Below are positions 25,722-34,173 of a stretch of 40,337 nt of DNA, piece after piece. Numbering within the stretch: position 1 is the first letter of the stretch; each line of letters begins with the position of its first letter. Under the pieces are notes generated by a model. The model made no database searches and was not told where the DNA came from. It was given only the letters and a program-made list of their open reading frames with translations. Source of the DNA: Nostoc sp. UCD121 (lineage in GTDB: Bacteria; Cyanobacteriota; Cyanobacteriia; Cyanobacteriales; Nostocaceae); NCBI RefSeq assembly GCF_014222285.1, contig NZ_JACKZS010000048.1:1-40337 (forward strand), read 5' to 3'. Position numbers and translations under genes: made by a program.

Positions 25722-26330
25722 GTGACTAAAGAACAGAACCCAACAGAGAAACTTGATTTCCAGTCTCCTAGTGATGACACCAATCTTGAAGGAGATTTGA
25801 GCGCTGATCTAGTCGCTTTGGCAGCTAAGGTAGAAGTTCAAATTCAGAAAATAGCAGAGCGACAGCGACAAATCAGCGCCAAAGTCCAAATCCCCCAACC
25901 AGTGGAAAAAATTTGGAAGGTTTTGACAGATTATGAAGCCTTACCTGACTTTCTCCCCAACCTCGCTAAGAGTCGTCTAATAGAGCATCCCAACGGTGGA
26001 ATTAGACTGGAGCAAGTAGGCTCCCAGCGCTTACTAAATTTCAACTTTTCGGCGCGGGTGGTTCTGGATTTGGAAGAATGTTTCCCCAAAGAAATTAATT
26101 TTCGGATGGTAGAGGGAGATTTTAAAGGTTTTTCTGGTAGCTGGTGTTTAGAGCCTTATTCCCTTGGTGAGTGTATAGGAACAAATCTTTGCTACACAAT
26201 TCAAGTTTGGCCTAAACTCACCATGCCTGTGGGAATCATTGAAAACCGCCTGAGTAAAGACCTACGGTTGAATCTTGTGGCTATTCACCAACGTGTAGAA
26301 GAGTTAGCCAGCAAACAACCGTATATATAA
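25722..26330 (+). CDS. SRPBCC/START-like (cyclase/dehydrase) protein
   Basis: A 202-residue soluble protein with a polyketide cyclase/START-like domain at about 45-195: VQIPQPVEKIWKVLTDYEAL then PDFLPNLAKSRLIEHPNGGIR, the hallmark opening of COQ10/cyclase-dehydrase proteins, with a hydrophobic cavity fold. The N-terminal ~45 residues are acidic and helical. These proteins bind lipids, quinones or pigments, but no ligand can be assigned. The GTG start is eight bases after the kinase stop, so the pair is probably an operon. A TTAAACGCTCGTTCAG...CTGAACGAGCGTTTTAA hairpin ending in TTTTAA follows at 26331-26372 as terminator. Confidence 0.82.
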   Translation: MTKEQNPTEKLDFQSPSDDTNLEGDLSADLVALAAKVEVQIQKIAERQRQISAKVQIPQPVEKIWKVLTDYEALPDFLPNLAKSRLIEHPNGGIRLEQVGSQRLLNFNFSARVVLDLEECFPKEINFRMVEGDFKGFSGSWCLEPYSLGECIGTNLCYTIQVWPKLTMPVGIIENRLSKDLRLNLVAIHQRVEELASKQPYI

Positions 26331-26374
26331 TTAAACGCTCGTTCAGAAATAATCCTGAACGAGCGTTTTAATTT
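26331..26374 (+). terminator. Intrinsic terminator of the kinase/START operon
   Basis: AAACGCTCGTTCAG pairs with CTGAACGAGCGTTT around a short AAATAATC-type loop, followed by TTAATTTAT. Strong perfect stem immediately after the stop codon. Confidence 0.85.
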
Positions 26375-26411
26375 ATCAAATTGTAGAAAGACACGCTTCT
26401 ACTTTTTTAAG

Positions 26412-26484
26412 TACCCCCAGGGGAATTCGAATCCCCGTTACCTCCGTGAAAGGGAGGTGTCCTAGGCCTCTAGACGATGGGGGC
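26412..26484 (-). tRNA. tRNA-Glu(UUC), canonical
   Basis: Acceptor GCCCCCA/TGGGGGT, anticodon stem CCTCC/GGAGG around CTTTCAC (UUC), T-arm GGGGA-TTCGAAT-TCCCC. This is the housekeeping tRNA-Glu; in cyanobacteria glutamyl-tRNA also feeds the C5 pathway to 5-aminolevulinate, heme and chlorophyll. Confidence 0.95.
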
Positions 26485-26811
26485 ATCGGACTCAGACCTT
26501 TTATAAATTAACTAATTTTCTAGCTATTGTCAACAGCTTTTGCGAAAAAAAGTTTTTGGCAGCTAAACTGGGTGGTGGCTAAAGCTTGAAAAGGATACAA
26601 AGAGATGGAGAAACAAAAAGGATTTCGTAGAAGCTCTTATGGTAAGCCGCAAGGTGCATCAACGTTTGTCCCTGGGAACTTCGAGAGAAGCTCAGATAGA
26701 AAAAACGGTAAATTCTGCCAAGGACAAAAGGGTATGATGTTGTACCCTGTAGAGTTAATATCTACGATTTTTTACCAAAGATTTTGAAATAAATCGCTCA
26801 AAATCTACAAC
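26485..26811. other. Intergenic region upstream of antiporter
   Basis: About 330 bases. A 60-codon frame (26605-26787, MEKQKGFRRSSYGKPQG...) follows a purine-rich stretch but has no recognisable motif, and I do not accept it as a gene. Probably holds promoters for tRNA-Glu (minus) and the antiporter (plus). Confidence 0.4.
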
Positions 26812-28722
26812 ATGGAAGCATCTTTTGAAATTACCCTACAGATGGCGATCGCTGTTTTTGCAGGCATTAGCGCTCAAGTGCTGGCTGCATACTTTCGCAT
26901 ACCCAGCATCGTCTTATTATTGCTGTTAGGCATATTGTTCGGCTCTGATGGCATAGGGCTATTGCATCCCCATTTGCTGGGCACTGGAGTGGAAGTTATT
27001 GTCGCCCTAGCAACTGCAATAATTTTGTTTGAAGGCGGACTTAATTTGGATCTGCGAGAGTTAGGCAGGGTTTCAGTCAGCTTACAATTGCTCGTCACTC
27101 TCGGAACGCTAATCACACTACTTGGTGGCAGTATGGCTGCTCACTGGCTGGGTGAATTTCCTTGGAATATAGCTTTTCTCTATGCTTCCATCATTGTGGT
27201 GACAGGCCCAACCGTCGTTGGCCCTTTGCTTAAACAAATCAATGTAGATCGGCAAGTAGCAACACTTTTGGAAGGTGAAGGGGTTTTAATTGACCCTGTA
27301 GGAGCGATTCTCGCCTTCGTTGTCCTCGATACGATTTTGAACGGCGATGCCGATCCAATTAATGCGATCGTTGGTTTATTAATACGCCTGGGTGTTGGTG
27401 CGGCAATTGGTGGTGCTGGCGGTTATCTGATGAGCTTGATTTTCAAACGCGCCAGCTTTCTGTCATTCGAGCTAAAAAACTTAGTGGTGTTGGCGATACT
27501 TTGGGGTTTGTTTGCCTTATCGCAAATGATCCGCAGTGAATCGGGAGTCATGACAACAGTAGTTGCAGGAGCAGTCTTTGCTAACTCCTCAGTCCCGGAA
27601 GAACGTCTGTTACGGAGCTTTAAAGGTCAGCTAACAATTCTCAGCGTCTCGGTGCTATTTATCTTATTAGCTGCCGATCTATCCATTGCTAGTGTGTTTG
27701 CTTTGGGCTGGGGTAGTTTATTCACTGTTTTGGTATTAATGTTTGTCGTTCGCCCGATTAATATTCTGTTGTGTACCTGGAACAGTGATTTAAATTGGCG
27801 ACAGAAACTTTTTTTAAGCTGGGTTGCTCCTAGAGGAATTGTTGCGGCTTCTGTAGCTTCTTTTTTTGCAATTTCCCTTACCCAGCGTGGCATTAACGGC
27901 GGTGATTCCATCAAAGCTTTAGTCTTTTTGACAATTATCATGACTGTAGTCTGCCAAGGGCTAACTGCTGGCTGGGTTGCCAAATGGTTGCAAATCACCT
28001 CTAAGGATATAACTGGGGTAGTGATTGTGGGTTGTAACCCATTGAGTCTTTTGATTGCCCGGTTCTTTCAAGAACGGGGAGAAAATGTGGTCATGATTGA
28101 TACTGACCCCGAATGTCTTGTTCAAGCTGAGACGCAAAATCTGCGAGTGATTGCCAGCAGTGGGTTAGATGCTGCTGTTTTAGAAGAGGCGGGACTTGCT
28201 TCGATGGGGACTTTTTTGGCGATGACAAGTAATGGTGAGGTGAATTTTGTTTTGGCTCAACGAGCAGCCGAGGAATTTAAGCCCCCGCGCGTCTTAGCTG
28301 TTTTCCCCCGCGATCCGCAAGCGAGTATTTCGGTTAGTAATAAAGTTAATCAAGCTTTTATCCCAGACTTAGCGATTAAAACTTGGAATGAATATTTAAA
28401 TGATGGGCGAGTCAAACTGGGGACAACTACGCTAAATGAGCTAGAATTTTCTACTCAGTGCGATCGCATTCAAGAAAAGATTCGGACTGGGGTGTTGATA
28501 CCGCTATTGGTAGAACGAGAAGAACGCTTACAGGTAATTCCAGTTAACCAAGATTGGGAAATTGGCGATCGCATTATTTACCTATTGCATGACCCCAGAC
28601 CTAGCCTTTTAAAACGTTTATCTGGTGCTACCCAATCCACTCCCCTCTCTCTAGAAAAGTTAGCGGAGGTTGAAGACCTATCCCTCGTCCAATTGTCCGC
28701 TAGTGAGGCTTCTGGGGGATGA
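26812..28722 (+). CDS. CPA1-type Na+/H+ antiporter with TrkA-N domain
   Basis: A 636-residue protein. Residues ~1-395 form a 12-13-helix cation:proton antiporter domain; the ion-site helices are visible as VVTGPTVVGPLLKQ and EGEGVLIDPVGAILAF, typical of cyanobacterial NhaP-type exchangers. Residues ~400-520 are an RCK/TrkA-N Rossmann domain starting GVVIVGCNPLSLLIARFFQ and binding nucleotide through the Gly-rich loop and IDTDPE acidic end; a TrkA-C-like tail follows (~535-610). It exchanges Na+ or K+ for H+ across the plasma or thylakoid membrane, gated by the nucleotide domain. It resembles the NhaS5 type of Synechocystis, but I cannot fix the orthologue. Confidence 0.9.
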   Translation: MEASFEITLQMAIAVFAGISAQVLAAYFRIPSIVLLLLLGILFGSDGIGLLHPHLLGTGVEVIVALATAIILFEGGLNLDLRELGRVSVSLQLLVTLGTLITLLGGSMAAHWLGEFPWNIAFLYASIIVVTGPTVVGPLLKQINVDRQVATLLEGEGVLIDPVGAILAFVVLDTILNGDADPINAIVGLLIRLGVGAAIGGAGGYLMSLIFKRASFLSFELKNLVVLAILWGLFALSQMIRSESGVMTTVVAGAVFANSSVPEERLLRSFKGQLTILSVSVLFILLAADLSIASVFALGWGSLFTVLVLMFVVRPINILLCTWNSDLNWRQKLFLSWVAPRGIVAASVASFFAISLTQRGINGGDSIKALVFLTIIMTVVCQGLTAGWVAKWLQITSKDITGVVIVGCNPLSLLIARFFQERGENVVMIDTDPECLVQAETQNLRVIASSGLDAAVLEEAGLASMGTFLAMTSNGEVNFVLAQRAAEEFKPPRVLAVFPRDPQASISVSNKVNQAFIPDLAIKTWNEYLNDGRVKLGTTTLNELEFSTQCDRIQEKIRTGVLIPLLVEREERLQVIPVNQDWEIGDRIIYLLHDPRPSLLKRLSGATQSTPLSLEKLAEVEDLSLVQLSASEASGG

Positions 28723-28917
28723 GGCAGGGAGGCAGGGGAGCAGGGGGCAGGGGGCAAGGGAGAAGATGCTGTAATTTTGCAGCAATAGAGGGTTTCAAAG
28801 GAAATAAATCTATTTATGCTTAATTTATTTCAAGATGTATGGCACAAGAAATAATCAAGCCCATAAATAAATTTAGGGGCTTCTCCTCCTTGCCTCCTGC
28901 CTCTTCTTGACTCTTTA
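28723..28917. repeat. G-rich filler between convergent genes
   Basis: AGGGAGGCAGGGGAGCAGGG-type low-complexity DNA like that at 1490-1530, then AT-rich spacer and CCTCCTTGCCTCC complement. No gene. Probably the termination zone of the convergent antiporter and cytochrome b genes. Confidence 0.5.
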
Positions 28918-29577
28918 TTAGCTTTGGGAAGGAATAAATTCGCCTTCTGGTGGTTGTTGCAAATTACCAATTTCTGATCTTGGCGCTTCTTGATACATTT
29001 GCCATTCCTGCCACAGTAAAGCAGATAGATGCACGATGGCAAGAATTAGCGTCGCCACCGCAATTAGATAACTGTGTATTGTGTAAAGGTGTTCGACAGT
29101 AACTGTATTAATCGCTCCACCCCCAGTTAGGATTTCGCGCAGTTGTCCACCAATAAAAGGAATAGCTTCAATCGTTCCCAATTCTATGTTGAAACGCCAG
29201 TATCCTTCCTGAGTCCAATCTAAGATCATCGCTGTCCAGTCTAGCCCGATCGCACTTAAGGTCAACAAAATCCCGCTAATCCAAGCAGTCAGCCAACTCT
29301 TGCGGAATTGGCGACCTAAAAACATCACCACAATTTGAATTAGAGCGATCGCAATTACCGCGTTACCAGCAATATTATGCGCTCTCCAAAACAACCACCC
29401 GTATGGCACTTGTGTATTAATCATCTTTAAGGAGTTATATGCACCGCCTGCTGTCGGTTCATAGTAAAAAGACAGCAAAACTCCCGTAGAAACATAAATT
29501 AAGCACAAAGTCAAAATCACGACTGACAATATTGTCGCTATTCGTCGCATAATCCTATCGAACTGGGTGCTTTGCAT
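28918..29577 (-). CDS. Divergent cytochrome b N-terminal domain protein
   Basis: A 219-residue four-helix protein resembling the PetB/cytochrome b N-terminal half: helix A TILSVVILTLCLIYVSTGVL, then SFYYEPT; helix B WRAHNIAGNAVIAIALIQIVV; helix D EHLYTIHSYLIAVATLILAIVHL. Helix D keeps two His 15 residues apart, as in PetB. Helix B keeps the first His (RAH), but the second ligand position, 14 residues later, is Gln (codon CAA), so one b-heme probably lacks a normal axial ligand. The heme-c Cys of PetB is not evident. It lies alone, away from petC or petD. Likely a membrane b-cytochrome outside the b6f complex; partners unknown. Confidence 0.82.
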   Translation of the reverse strand: MQSTQFDRIMRRIATILSVVILTLCLIYVSTGVLLSFYYEPTAGGAYNSLKMINTQVPYGWLFWRAHNIAGNAVIAIALIQIVVMFLGRQFRKSWLTAWISGILLTLSAIGLDWTAMILDWTQEGYWRFNIELGTIEAIPFIGGQLREILTGGGAINTVTVEHLYTIHSYLIAVATLILAIVHLSALLWQEWQMYQEAPRSEIGNLQQPPEGEFIPSQS

Positions 29578-29892
29578 AGCTCACCCCTCCTGTTCTTAAC
29601 TAGGTATTTATTCCTTTCTAATTTTAACTAAGAAATGTTAATAGATGTTGCAGTTATCAAAGAAAAATAAATTTTTTTGATATATCTGATAAGTTAACTA
29701 GCCTGCCTCAGGCTTCAGGTTGAGGCTAATAGCCCAAACCATGATTCTTTGGTAGGGGCAATTCATGTAGACGCATTCGCAAAGCGTCTTGTAGAAAAGT
29801 GGCTTGCCGCATGGTACACGCGGTAGAGGCAATTCATGAATTGTCCCTACCTGGAAATTAGGGTTTGGGCTATTTTTTGCGTAAGTCCTGGG
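29578..29892. other. Intergenic region dominated by a MITE
   Basis: Upstream region of the cytochrome b gene and downstream region of the hydrolase gene. About half of it is the nested inverted-repeat element at 29728-29874; the rest is AT-rich with no gene. Confidence 0.5.
29728..29874. mobile_element. MITE-like element with AATAGCCCAAACC termini
   Basis: 147 bases with 13-base perfect terminal inverted repeats AATAGCCCAAACC and GGTTTGGGCTATT. A second inverted pair is nested inside: GGTAGGGGCAATTCATG (29751-29767) against CATGAATTGTCCCTACC (29835-29851). No ORF. Confidence 0.78.
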
Positions 29893-30588
29893 TTAAATCA
29901 AATATTGCACCCAAGCTTTTAAGGGTTCTGGTGAGCCATACCAAATTCCAGGACTTCTCGGAGAATGTCTCACACCTTCAACTACCAGATTTTCTGCGCC
30001 TTCTAGATGAGCAGCTTCAATTGGTGTGATGCCATCTCCCCAAGTGTTGCCCTTACCACAGGTTAATTGGTAACTACTGTAAGCTAACCAGCTACCACGC
30101 CGCTTTTCCCCAAAGATAGTTTTACCAGCCACACAAACGTAACGAACGTTTTTATAAAAAGCTCCTGGGTAGTTATTGGTTACAAAATCTAGATTTGAGC
30201 GTGTCCAGCGTTCTTGGCTAATATGGGGTGTACCCAAGGTGATGAGAGTTGCAACCAAAGGATGCGCTTTCCAAAGCGAGGGTTTAGCGGCACTGCCGAC
30301 CATATAAGGCTTTTCTCCCATGTAAATGCGGGATATCCAACCTCCGGCTGAGTGACCAATTAAGTTAACTTGGGTAGCATTATATTGCTGCAATATATGC
30401 TTGATTGTCAGGTCGAGTTTTTGTAAAATCGGTGTTACAGGTCTTCCGCCAATAGTGGGTAGCCAGTCGCGCCGTCGCAGTGGGACTGTAACCGTGGGAA
30501 AATTTAACTGTTGTAAGGATTGTTCTAGTTGGCGGTAAGCGATCGCGCTTTCTAGATATCCCGGTACAATAACTGTCGGTAACGGCAT
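29893..30588 (-). CDS. Alpha/beta hydrolase (lipase/esterase-like)
   Basis: A 231-residue cytosolic hydrolase. The nucleophile elbow is GHSAGGW at about residue 78, within the strand VNLIGHSAGGWISRIYM. The N-terminus has the oxyanion-type PTVIVPGYLES. A candidate acid is the Asp in NTWGDGITP (~195), and the C-terminal His is in EGVRHSPRSPGIWYG (~210). The family resembles PGAP1/LCAT-like lipases, which cleave esters of lipids or acylated compounds; the substrate is unknown. No signal peptide. Monocistronic. Confidence 0.85.
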   Translation of the reverse strand: MPLPTVIVPGYLESAIAYRQLEQSLQQLNFPTVTVPLRRRDWLPTIGGRPVTPILQKLDLTIKHILQQYNATQVNLIGHSAGGWISRIYMGEKPYMVGSAAKPSLWKAHPLVATLITLGTPHISQERWTRSNLDFVTNNYPGAFYKNVRYVCVAGKTIFGEKRRGSWLAYSSYQLTCGKGNTWGDGITPIEAAHLEGAENLVVEGVRHSPRSPGIWYGSPEPLKAWVQYLI

Positions 30589-31206
30589 TTTAAATTTTTG
30601 ATGTAATAATTGAAGGTTTGAAACTTTTTTACAAATAAGTAGTCAAAAATCAAAAGCTATAATTGCGATCGCCCAACTGAACTCCTTTTATAAAAACCCA
30701 AATAGCTTTGGTGGTGTTTAGGACAGAATTTCAATAAAATTGTACAATTTACAACAGTTTTCGGGGCTGCTGATGTGGTAGTATTCTCACATAGGCACTA
30801 GTCTCGGACAAGCAAATGTGCCATCTGTTACAGAAGCCTAGTTGACTGGAAAAGCGTAAAAAAACAAGGCAACTTCAACAGATGTTTTGATGTACTCAGA
30901 GTTGTATCTTGACTTAAACTTTAATAAATATCCCAGATATTAATTTTAATTGTGTGCGTCATAAAAATAACAAATCAAAAGTAGTAATTTTTCAAATATC
31001 TCTTTAGCAAGCTCAAGTTTGAAGATATGAACCAGCGTTATTAAACAATTACAAACCTGAATAAATGGCAATTTTGGCGTTTTCATTGCCATGAGAGGAA
31101 ATTATTATTTCCTTAGAGGGATGCATATATTGCGATATTTTGCAATATAGTCGGGAAGAGAAAATCGTTAGTCAACTGCAACTGAGCCGAGTGAACGATA
31201 ACAACT
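30589..31206. other. Long leader region with three inverted repeats
   Basis: About 620 AT-rich bases between the divergent hydrolase and TonB-like genes. No ORF. Three successive inverted repeats lie at 31067-31090 (GGCAAT/ATTGCC), 31097-31112 (GGAAAT/ATTTCC) and 31126-31149 (TATATTGC/GCAATATA), ending about 58 bases before the TonB-like start; they could be protein sites or a structured leader. Confidence 0.45.
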
Positions 31207-32721
31207 ATGTCTTACGTCTCCTTGTTTAAAAATATACCAGAACTCTTAAGCCAGCCAATTGGAATAGCAGCTATAGCTTCTCTTGGCATCCACGGTGCGA
31301 TCGCTATGATTGTGCCATTGATGCCTATGGATTCTAGCAAACCCAAAGATACAGCATCATCAAAAAGCGTCGGGCTTTTGGAATTGAGCCAAGCGGATCA
31401 AAGTCGTTTGCCAGAAAGCACCCCCAAAATTGGTTTACAACAACTTCCTCCAATAGCGCCACTTTCTGCGTCTAACTTTAGCACTCAAACTGGATTGCCC
31501 CCATTGGCAGCACCGCCATCCGGCAGCCAACTAGTACTGCCTCCGCTACCCCCATCATCGAATAACTATCGAGTCTCCTCGTTGCCTACAAGACAGTCTT
31601 TGCGGATGATTCCTAGTGATAATTTGCGATTTGATGCTTCTAAATTTGACAACTCTAAATTCAATAGCAGCCCCAAATTTACTCCATCAGTTCCTCGTGT
31701 AAATGTCACTGATACCAAATACGAGGCATCTAAGCCGTTAGATGTAAATAGGTTGCCAATATTGCAGTCGCAGCAAATACCTAATGATATTCTGCAAAAT
31801 TCTCAATCTCAGAACCTTTCTAACGCTAACCCTATTACACCAGTACAGGGAAATATCGCTCCACAAATAACGCAGCCGGTTAATAATGCGTCTAAGATAG
31901 CTCAAAACCAGCTTATAAATTCTTTAAAACAAGCTCCGAGGGCTGGAGATAGCTTAACCCTAATTAGGGGAACCACGTCACAAGCGCCTGATTTATCTCC
32001 AAAAGGCACTGAGTTGGCAATTGCACAGCTAGATTCCTACGCAAACCTGAGAAAAGAAGTTCAGCAACAATACCCCAACGCAGAACAAAAACCAGTCATT
32101 CGCCAAACATTACCTACCGATAAACCAAATCTTCAAGGCTCTGTTTTGGGTGTATTAGTAGTAGACCCTGATGGTAAGGTTCTAGATATCAAGTTTCAAG
32201 ACAAGTTAGTTTCCCCGGAATTACAATTAAAAGCTAGGGAATACTTCAACAAGGAATCCCCCAAGGGAGATAAACGGATTAGTTCCTATCCATTTAACCT
32301 AAATTTCCAAAACAGCACTAGCAACAGCACTGGGACTACTCCATTATCTACACCTGGCATCAATAACAATCAGCTTACCCCTTTACCAGCAGCTACTTCT
32401 AAACCATTTCCTGATCTGCGAATCAGAAATAACCAGATTGCGCCTTCATCAACAAGTATTCTTAAACCATTAGCTGCACCGGGAGTAAATGGCAATCAGC
32501 CTGTGTTAACACCCGCAGCTACCCCCAAACCATTATCTGGATTGCAAATCAGAAATAACCTTACACCTTCATCAGCAGCTAATACTTCCGAACCCTTAGT
32601 GTTACCAAGAGTCAATAAGATTCAGACCACACCCACACCCTCTACTGAATCGGATAAAAAACTAGTAGAACGGTTGCGTGAAGTCAAGGAAAACAGAGAC
32701 AAGTCTAATCCAGAAAAATAA
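31207..32721 (+). CDS. TonB-like energy transducer, Pro/Ser-rich
   Basis: A 504-residue protein with one N-terminal transmembrane helix (about 19-40, IGIAAIASLGIHGAIAMIVP), a long Pro/Ser/Asn-rich periplasmic spacer, and a small TonB-C-like domain at about 310-365 (GSVLGVLVVDPDGKVLDIKF, then SPELQLKAREYF and ISSYPFNLNF). Beyond it is a ~130-residue low-complexity tail with three imperfect ~40-residue repeats built on PG-x-N-x-NQ and IRNN. TonB proteins couple the inner-membrane proton gradient to outer-membrane receptors. The TonB call is inference from architecture; ExbB/ExbD and receptors are not in the window. Confidence 0.65.
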   Translation: MSYVSLFKNIPELLSQPIGIAAIASLGIHGAIAMIVPLMPMDSSKPKDTASSKSVGLLELSQADQSRLPESTPKIGLQQLPPIAPLSASNFSTQTGLPPLAAPPSGSQLVLPPLPPSSNNYRVSSLPTRQSLRMIPSDNLRFDASKFDNSKFNSSPKFTPSVPRVNVTDTKYEASKPLDVNRLPILQSQQIPNDILQNSQSQNLSNANPITPVQGNIAPQITQPVNNASKIAQNQLINSLKQAPRAGDSLTLIRGTTSQAPDLSPKGTELAIAQLDSYANLRKEVQQQYPNAEQKPVIRQTLPTDKPNLQGSVLGVLVVDPDGKVLDIKFQDKLVSPELQLKAREYFNKESPKGDKRISSYPFNLNFQNSTSNSTGTTPLSTPGINNNQLTPLPAATSKPFPDLRIRNNQIAPSSTSILKPLAAPGVNGNQPVLTPAATPKPLSGLQIRNNLTPSSAANTSEPLVLPRVNKIQTTPTPSTESDKKLVERLREVKENRDKSNPEK

Positions 32722-32948
32722 TCACTTGCTGGTGATTTGGGATTAAAAATCAGTTAAAAGGGCGGTTATAAACTGCATCTATACAATTAAAACCCACCTC
32801 CGTGGGTTTTAAATTTTCCTTAGTCTACTTCCTGTGGCTAAGTTTATGTAGTTGCATTCGCGTCAGGGTGCCAGAGGCTCTATTTCATCCACTCTGGCGA
32901 GTATTGTTATGCCCCTAAGAGTAGTCTATATTACATACAATTGAGAGC
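32722..32948. other. Convergent intergenic region with terminator
   Basis: A short terminator, AAAACCCACctccGTGGGTTTT (about 32789-32810), ends the TonB-like transcript. The remainder is filler including GTAGTTGCATTCGCGTCAGGG. No gene. Confidence 0.5.
32789..32812 (+). terminator. Intrinsic terminator, TonB-like gene
   Basis: Stem AAAACCCAC/GTGGGTTTT with a four-base loop between the two convergent genes. Symmetric, so it may also serve petJ on the other strand. Confidence 0.75.
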
Positions 32949-33293
32949 TTACCAGCCTTGTTCTGCATTCTGAAAAACGTAAGCAGCTACCTCCAGGATC
33001 TCTTCAGCACTTAACTTTCCTTTAAAGGCAGGCATGGCATTTTTACCATTTTGGACTTGGTGGATAATCGCCTCGATTGAGTCGCCATCATAATTTTCTA
33101 GGTATTTTGACAATGCTTCCTTTTTCAGGGTTTTCTGGCTAATAAGGATATTACCGCCACCTATATGGCAAGAAGCGCAGTTAGCCTCGAAAATTTTAGC
33201 ACCGTTGGATGTTTCGGCAGCGAGTGCTGGACTAATGAATGTCAATTTGAATAGAGCGATCGCTATCATTAAAATTAATAAAAGTATTCTCAA
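32949..33293 (-). CDS. petJ: Cytochrome c6
   Basis: About 114 residues including a signal peptide ([16 protein letters not shown], cleavage after ALA-A). The mature protein opens [17 protein letters not shown] with the CxxCH heme site, and the axial Met is in [13 protein letters not shown]. Cytochrome c6 carries electrons from cytochrome b6f to PSI or cytochrome oxidase in the lumen, and replaces plastocyanin when copper is short. The frame extends to ATG 33323, but those residues ([10 protein letters not shown]) spoil the signal peptide; a TTG at 33293 with GAGGAA eight bases upstream gives a normal one. It lies just downstream of petE on the same strand, an apt pairing of alternative carriers. 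Confidence 0.92.
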   Translation of the reverse strand: MRILLLILMIAIALFKLTFISPALAAETSNGAKIFEANCASCHIGGGNILISQKTLKKEALSKYLENYDGDSIEAIIHQVQNGKNAMPAFKGKLSAEEILEVAAYVFQNAEQGW

Positions 33294-33538
33294 GAGAATT
33301 TCCTCGCAACAAGCCTCCAGCAAGAGTATAAACGTGATTAATCCCTGATTAAGTCAAATTTGATCAAAATTGGCGGTAACGAATTCATCCCTCAATCGCT
33401 ACAGGTTGTTTAGCGTTTTAGGGGACGATAAGACTCGTTACCGCCATTTATCCATTGTGTGCGTCACTCTAGGAGCGTGGCGTGTTGCTATGAGGTAATT
33501 TCACAGAGAGAAATTATCTTCTGTCAACAAAGACGTTT
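33294..33538. other. petJ upstream region
   Basis: About 245 bases between petE and petJ. An inverted pair TTGGCGGTAACGA (33370-33382) and TCGTTACCGCCA (33434-33445) can form a hairpin that may terminate petE or regulate petJ. No gene. Confidence 0.5.
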
Positions 33539-33958
33539 CTAGCCTTGGACAGTTATTGTACCAACCATACCAGCACCACGGTGAGGTTCGCAGTAGAAGG
33601 TGTAGTCACCAGCAGGTGCATCTGCGGGGAAGGTGGTTGTTTCCTTTTTACCAGCACTCATCAGCAAAGTCTTATGAGAAAGAGATTTTGCTAAAGCGGC
33701 ATCTTTAGCAGGGTTTTTGGCTGCATCAAACACAACGTTGTGGGGAGGAACTTTATTGTTTACCCATTCAACTGTATCACCTGGTTTAATTGTCAACTTT
33801 TTCGGTTCAAATGCTAGCATTCCTTTATCAGTACCCAATTTCACCTGGTAGGTTTCAGCAGAAGCGCTGGGAGTAAAAACTGCAAAACTGCTAACAACTA
33901 AAATGATTGTCAACACAGCTAAACTAAAGCGTCGCAAGCTTGCCGAAATCAATTTCAT
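33539..33958 (-). CDS. petE: Plastocyanin
   Basis: A 139-residue precursor. The signal peptide (RRFSLAVLTIILVVSSF, cleavage after ASA) exports it to the thylakoid lumen. The mature type I copper protein shows VKLGTDKGMLAFEPKKLTI, NNKVPPHNVVFD with the first His ligand, and YTFYCEPHRGAGMVGTITV with Cys, His and Met ligands. It shuttles electrons from cytochrome f to PSI under copper-sufficient conditions. AGGAG precedes the ATG. Neighbours petJ and psbV are co-directional. Confidence 0.97.
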   Translation of the reverse strand: MKLISASLRRFSLAVLTIILVVSSFAVFTPSASAETYQVKLGTDKGMLAFEPKKLTIKPGDTVEWVNNKVPPHNVVFDAAKNPAKDAALAKSLSHKTLLMSAGKKETTTFPADAPAGDYTFYCEPHRGAGMVGTITVQG

Positions 33959-34173
33959 GGCTCTCTCCTAACAAACAATTTTTTTTCCTTTCTCATTTTA
34001 AATAAAATCAACACCAAATATGACAATCTGTCATAGATACAATTTTTTTTTAAGAAATGGGGAGTAATTTATTGCAAAAAGCTGTGAAATCAGTAGGGAA
34101 TGGGGAAGGGGGAATGGGGAATGGATACTTCCCAATGCCCAATGCCCTATTCCCAATGACTCAGTTTCAGGAT

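Noticed and set aside
26605..26787. 60-codon frame upstream of the antiporter
   Set aside because: Purine-rich stretch precedes the ATG, but composition is not protein-like and there is no known family.
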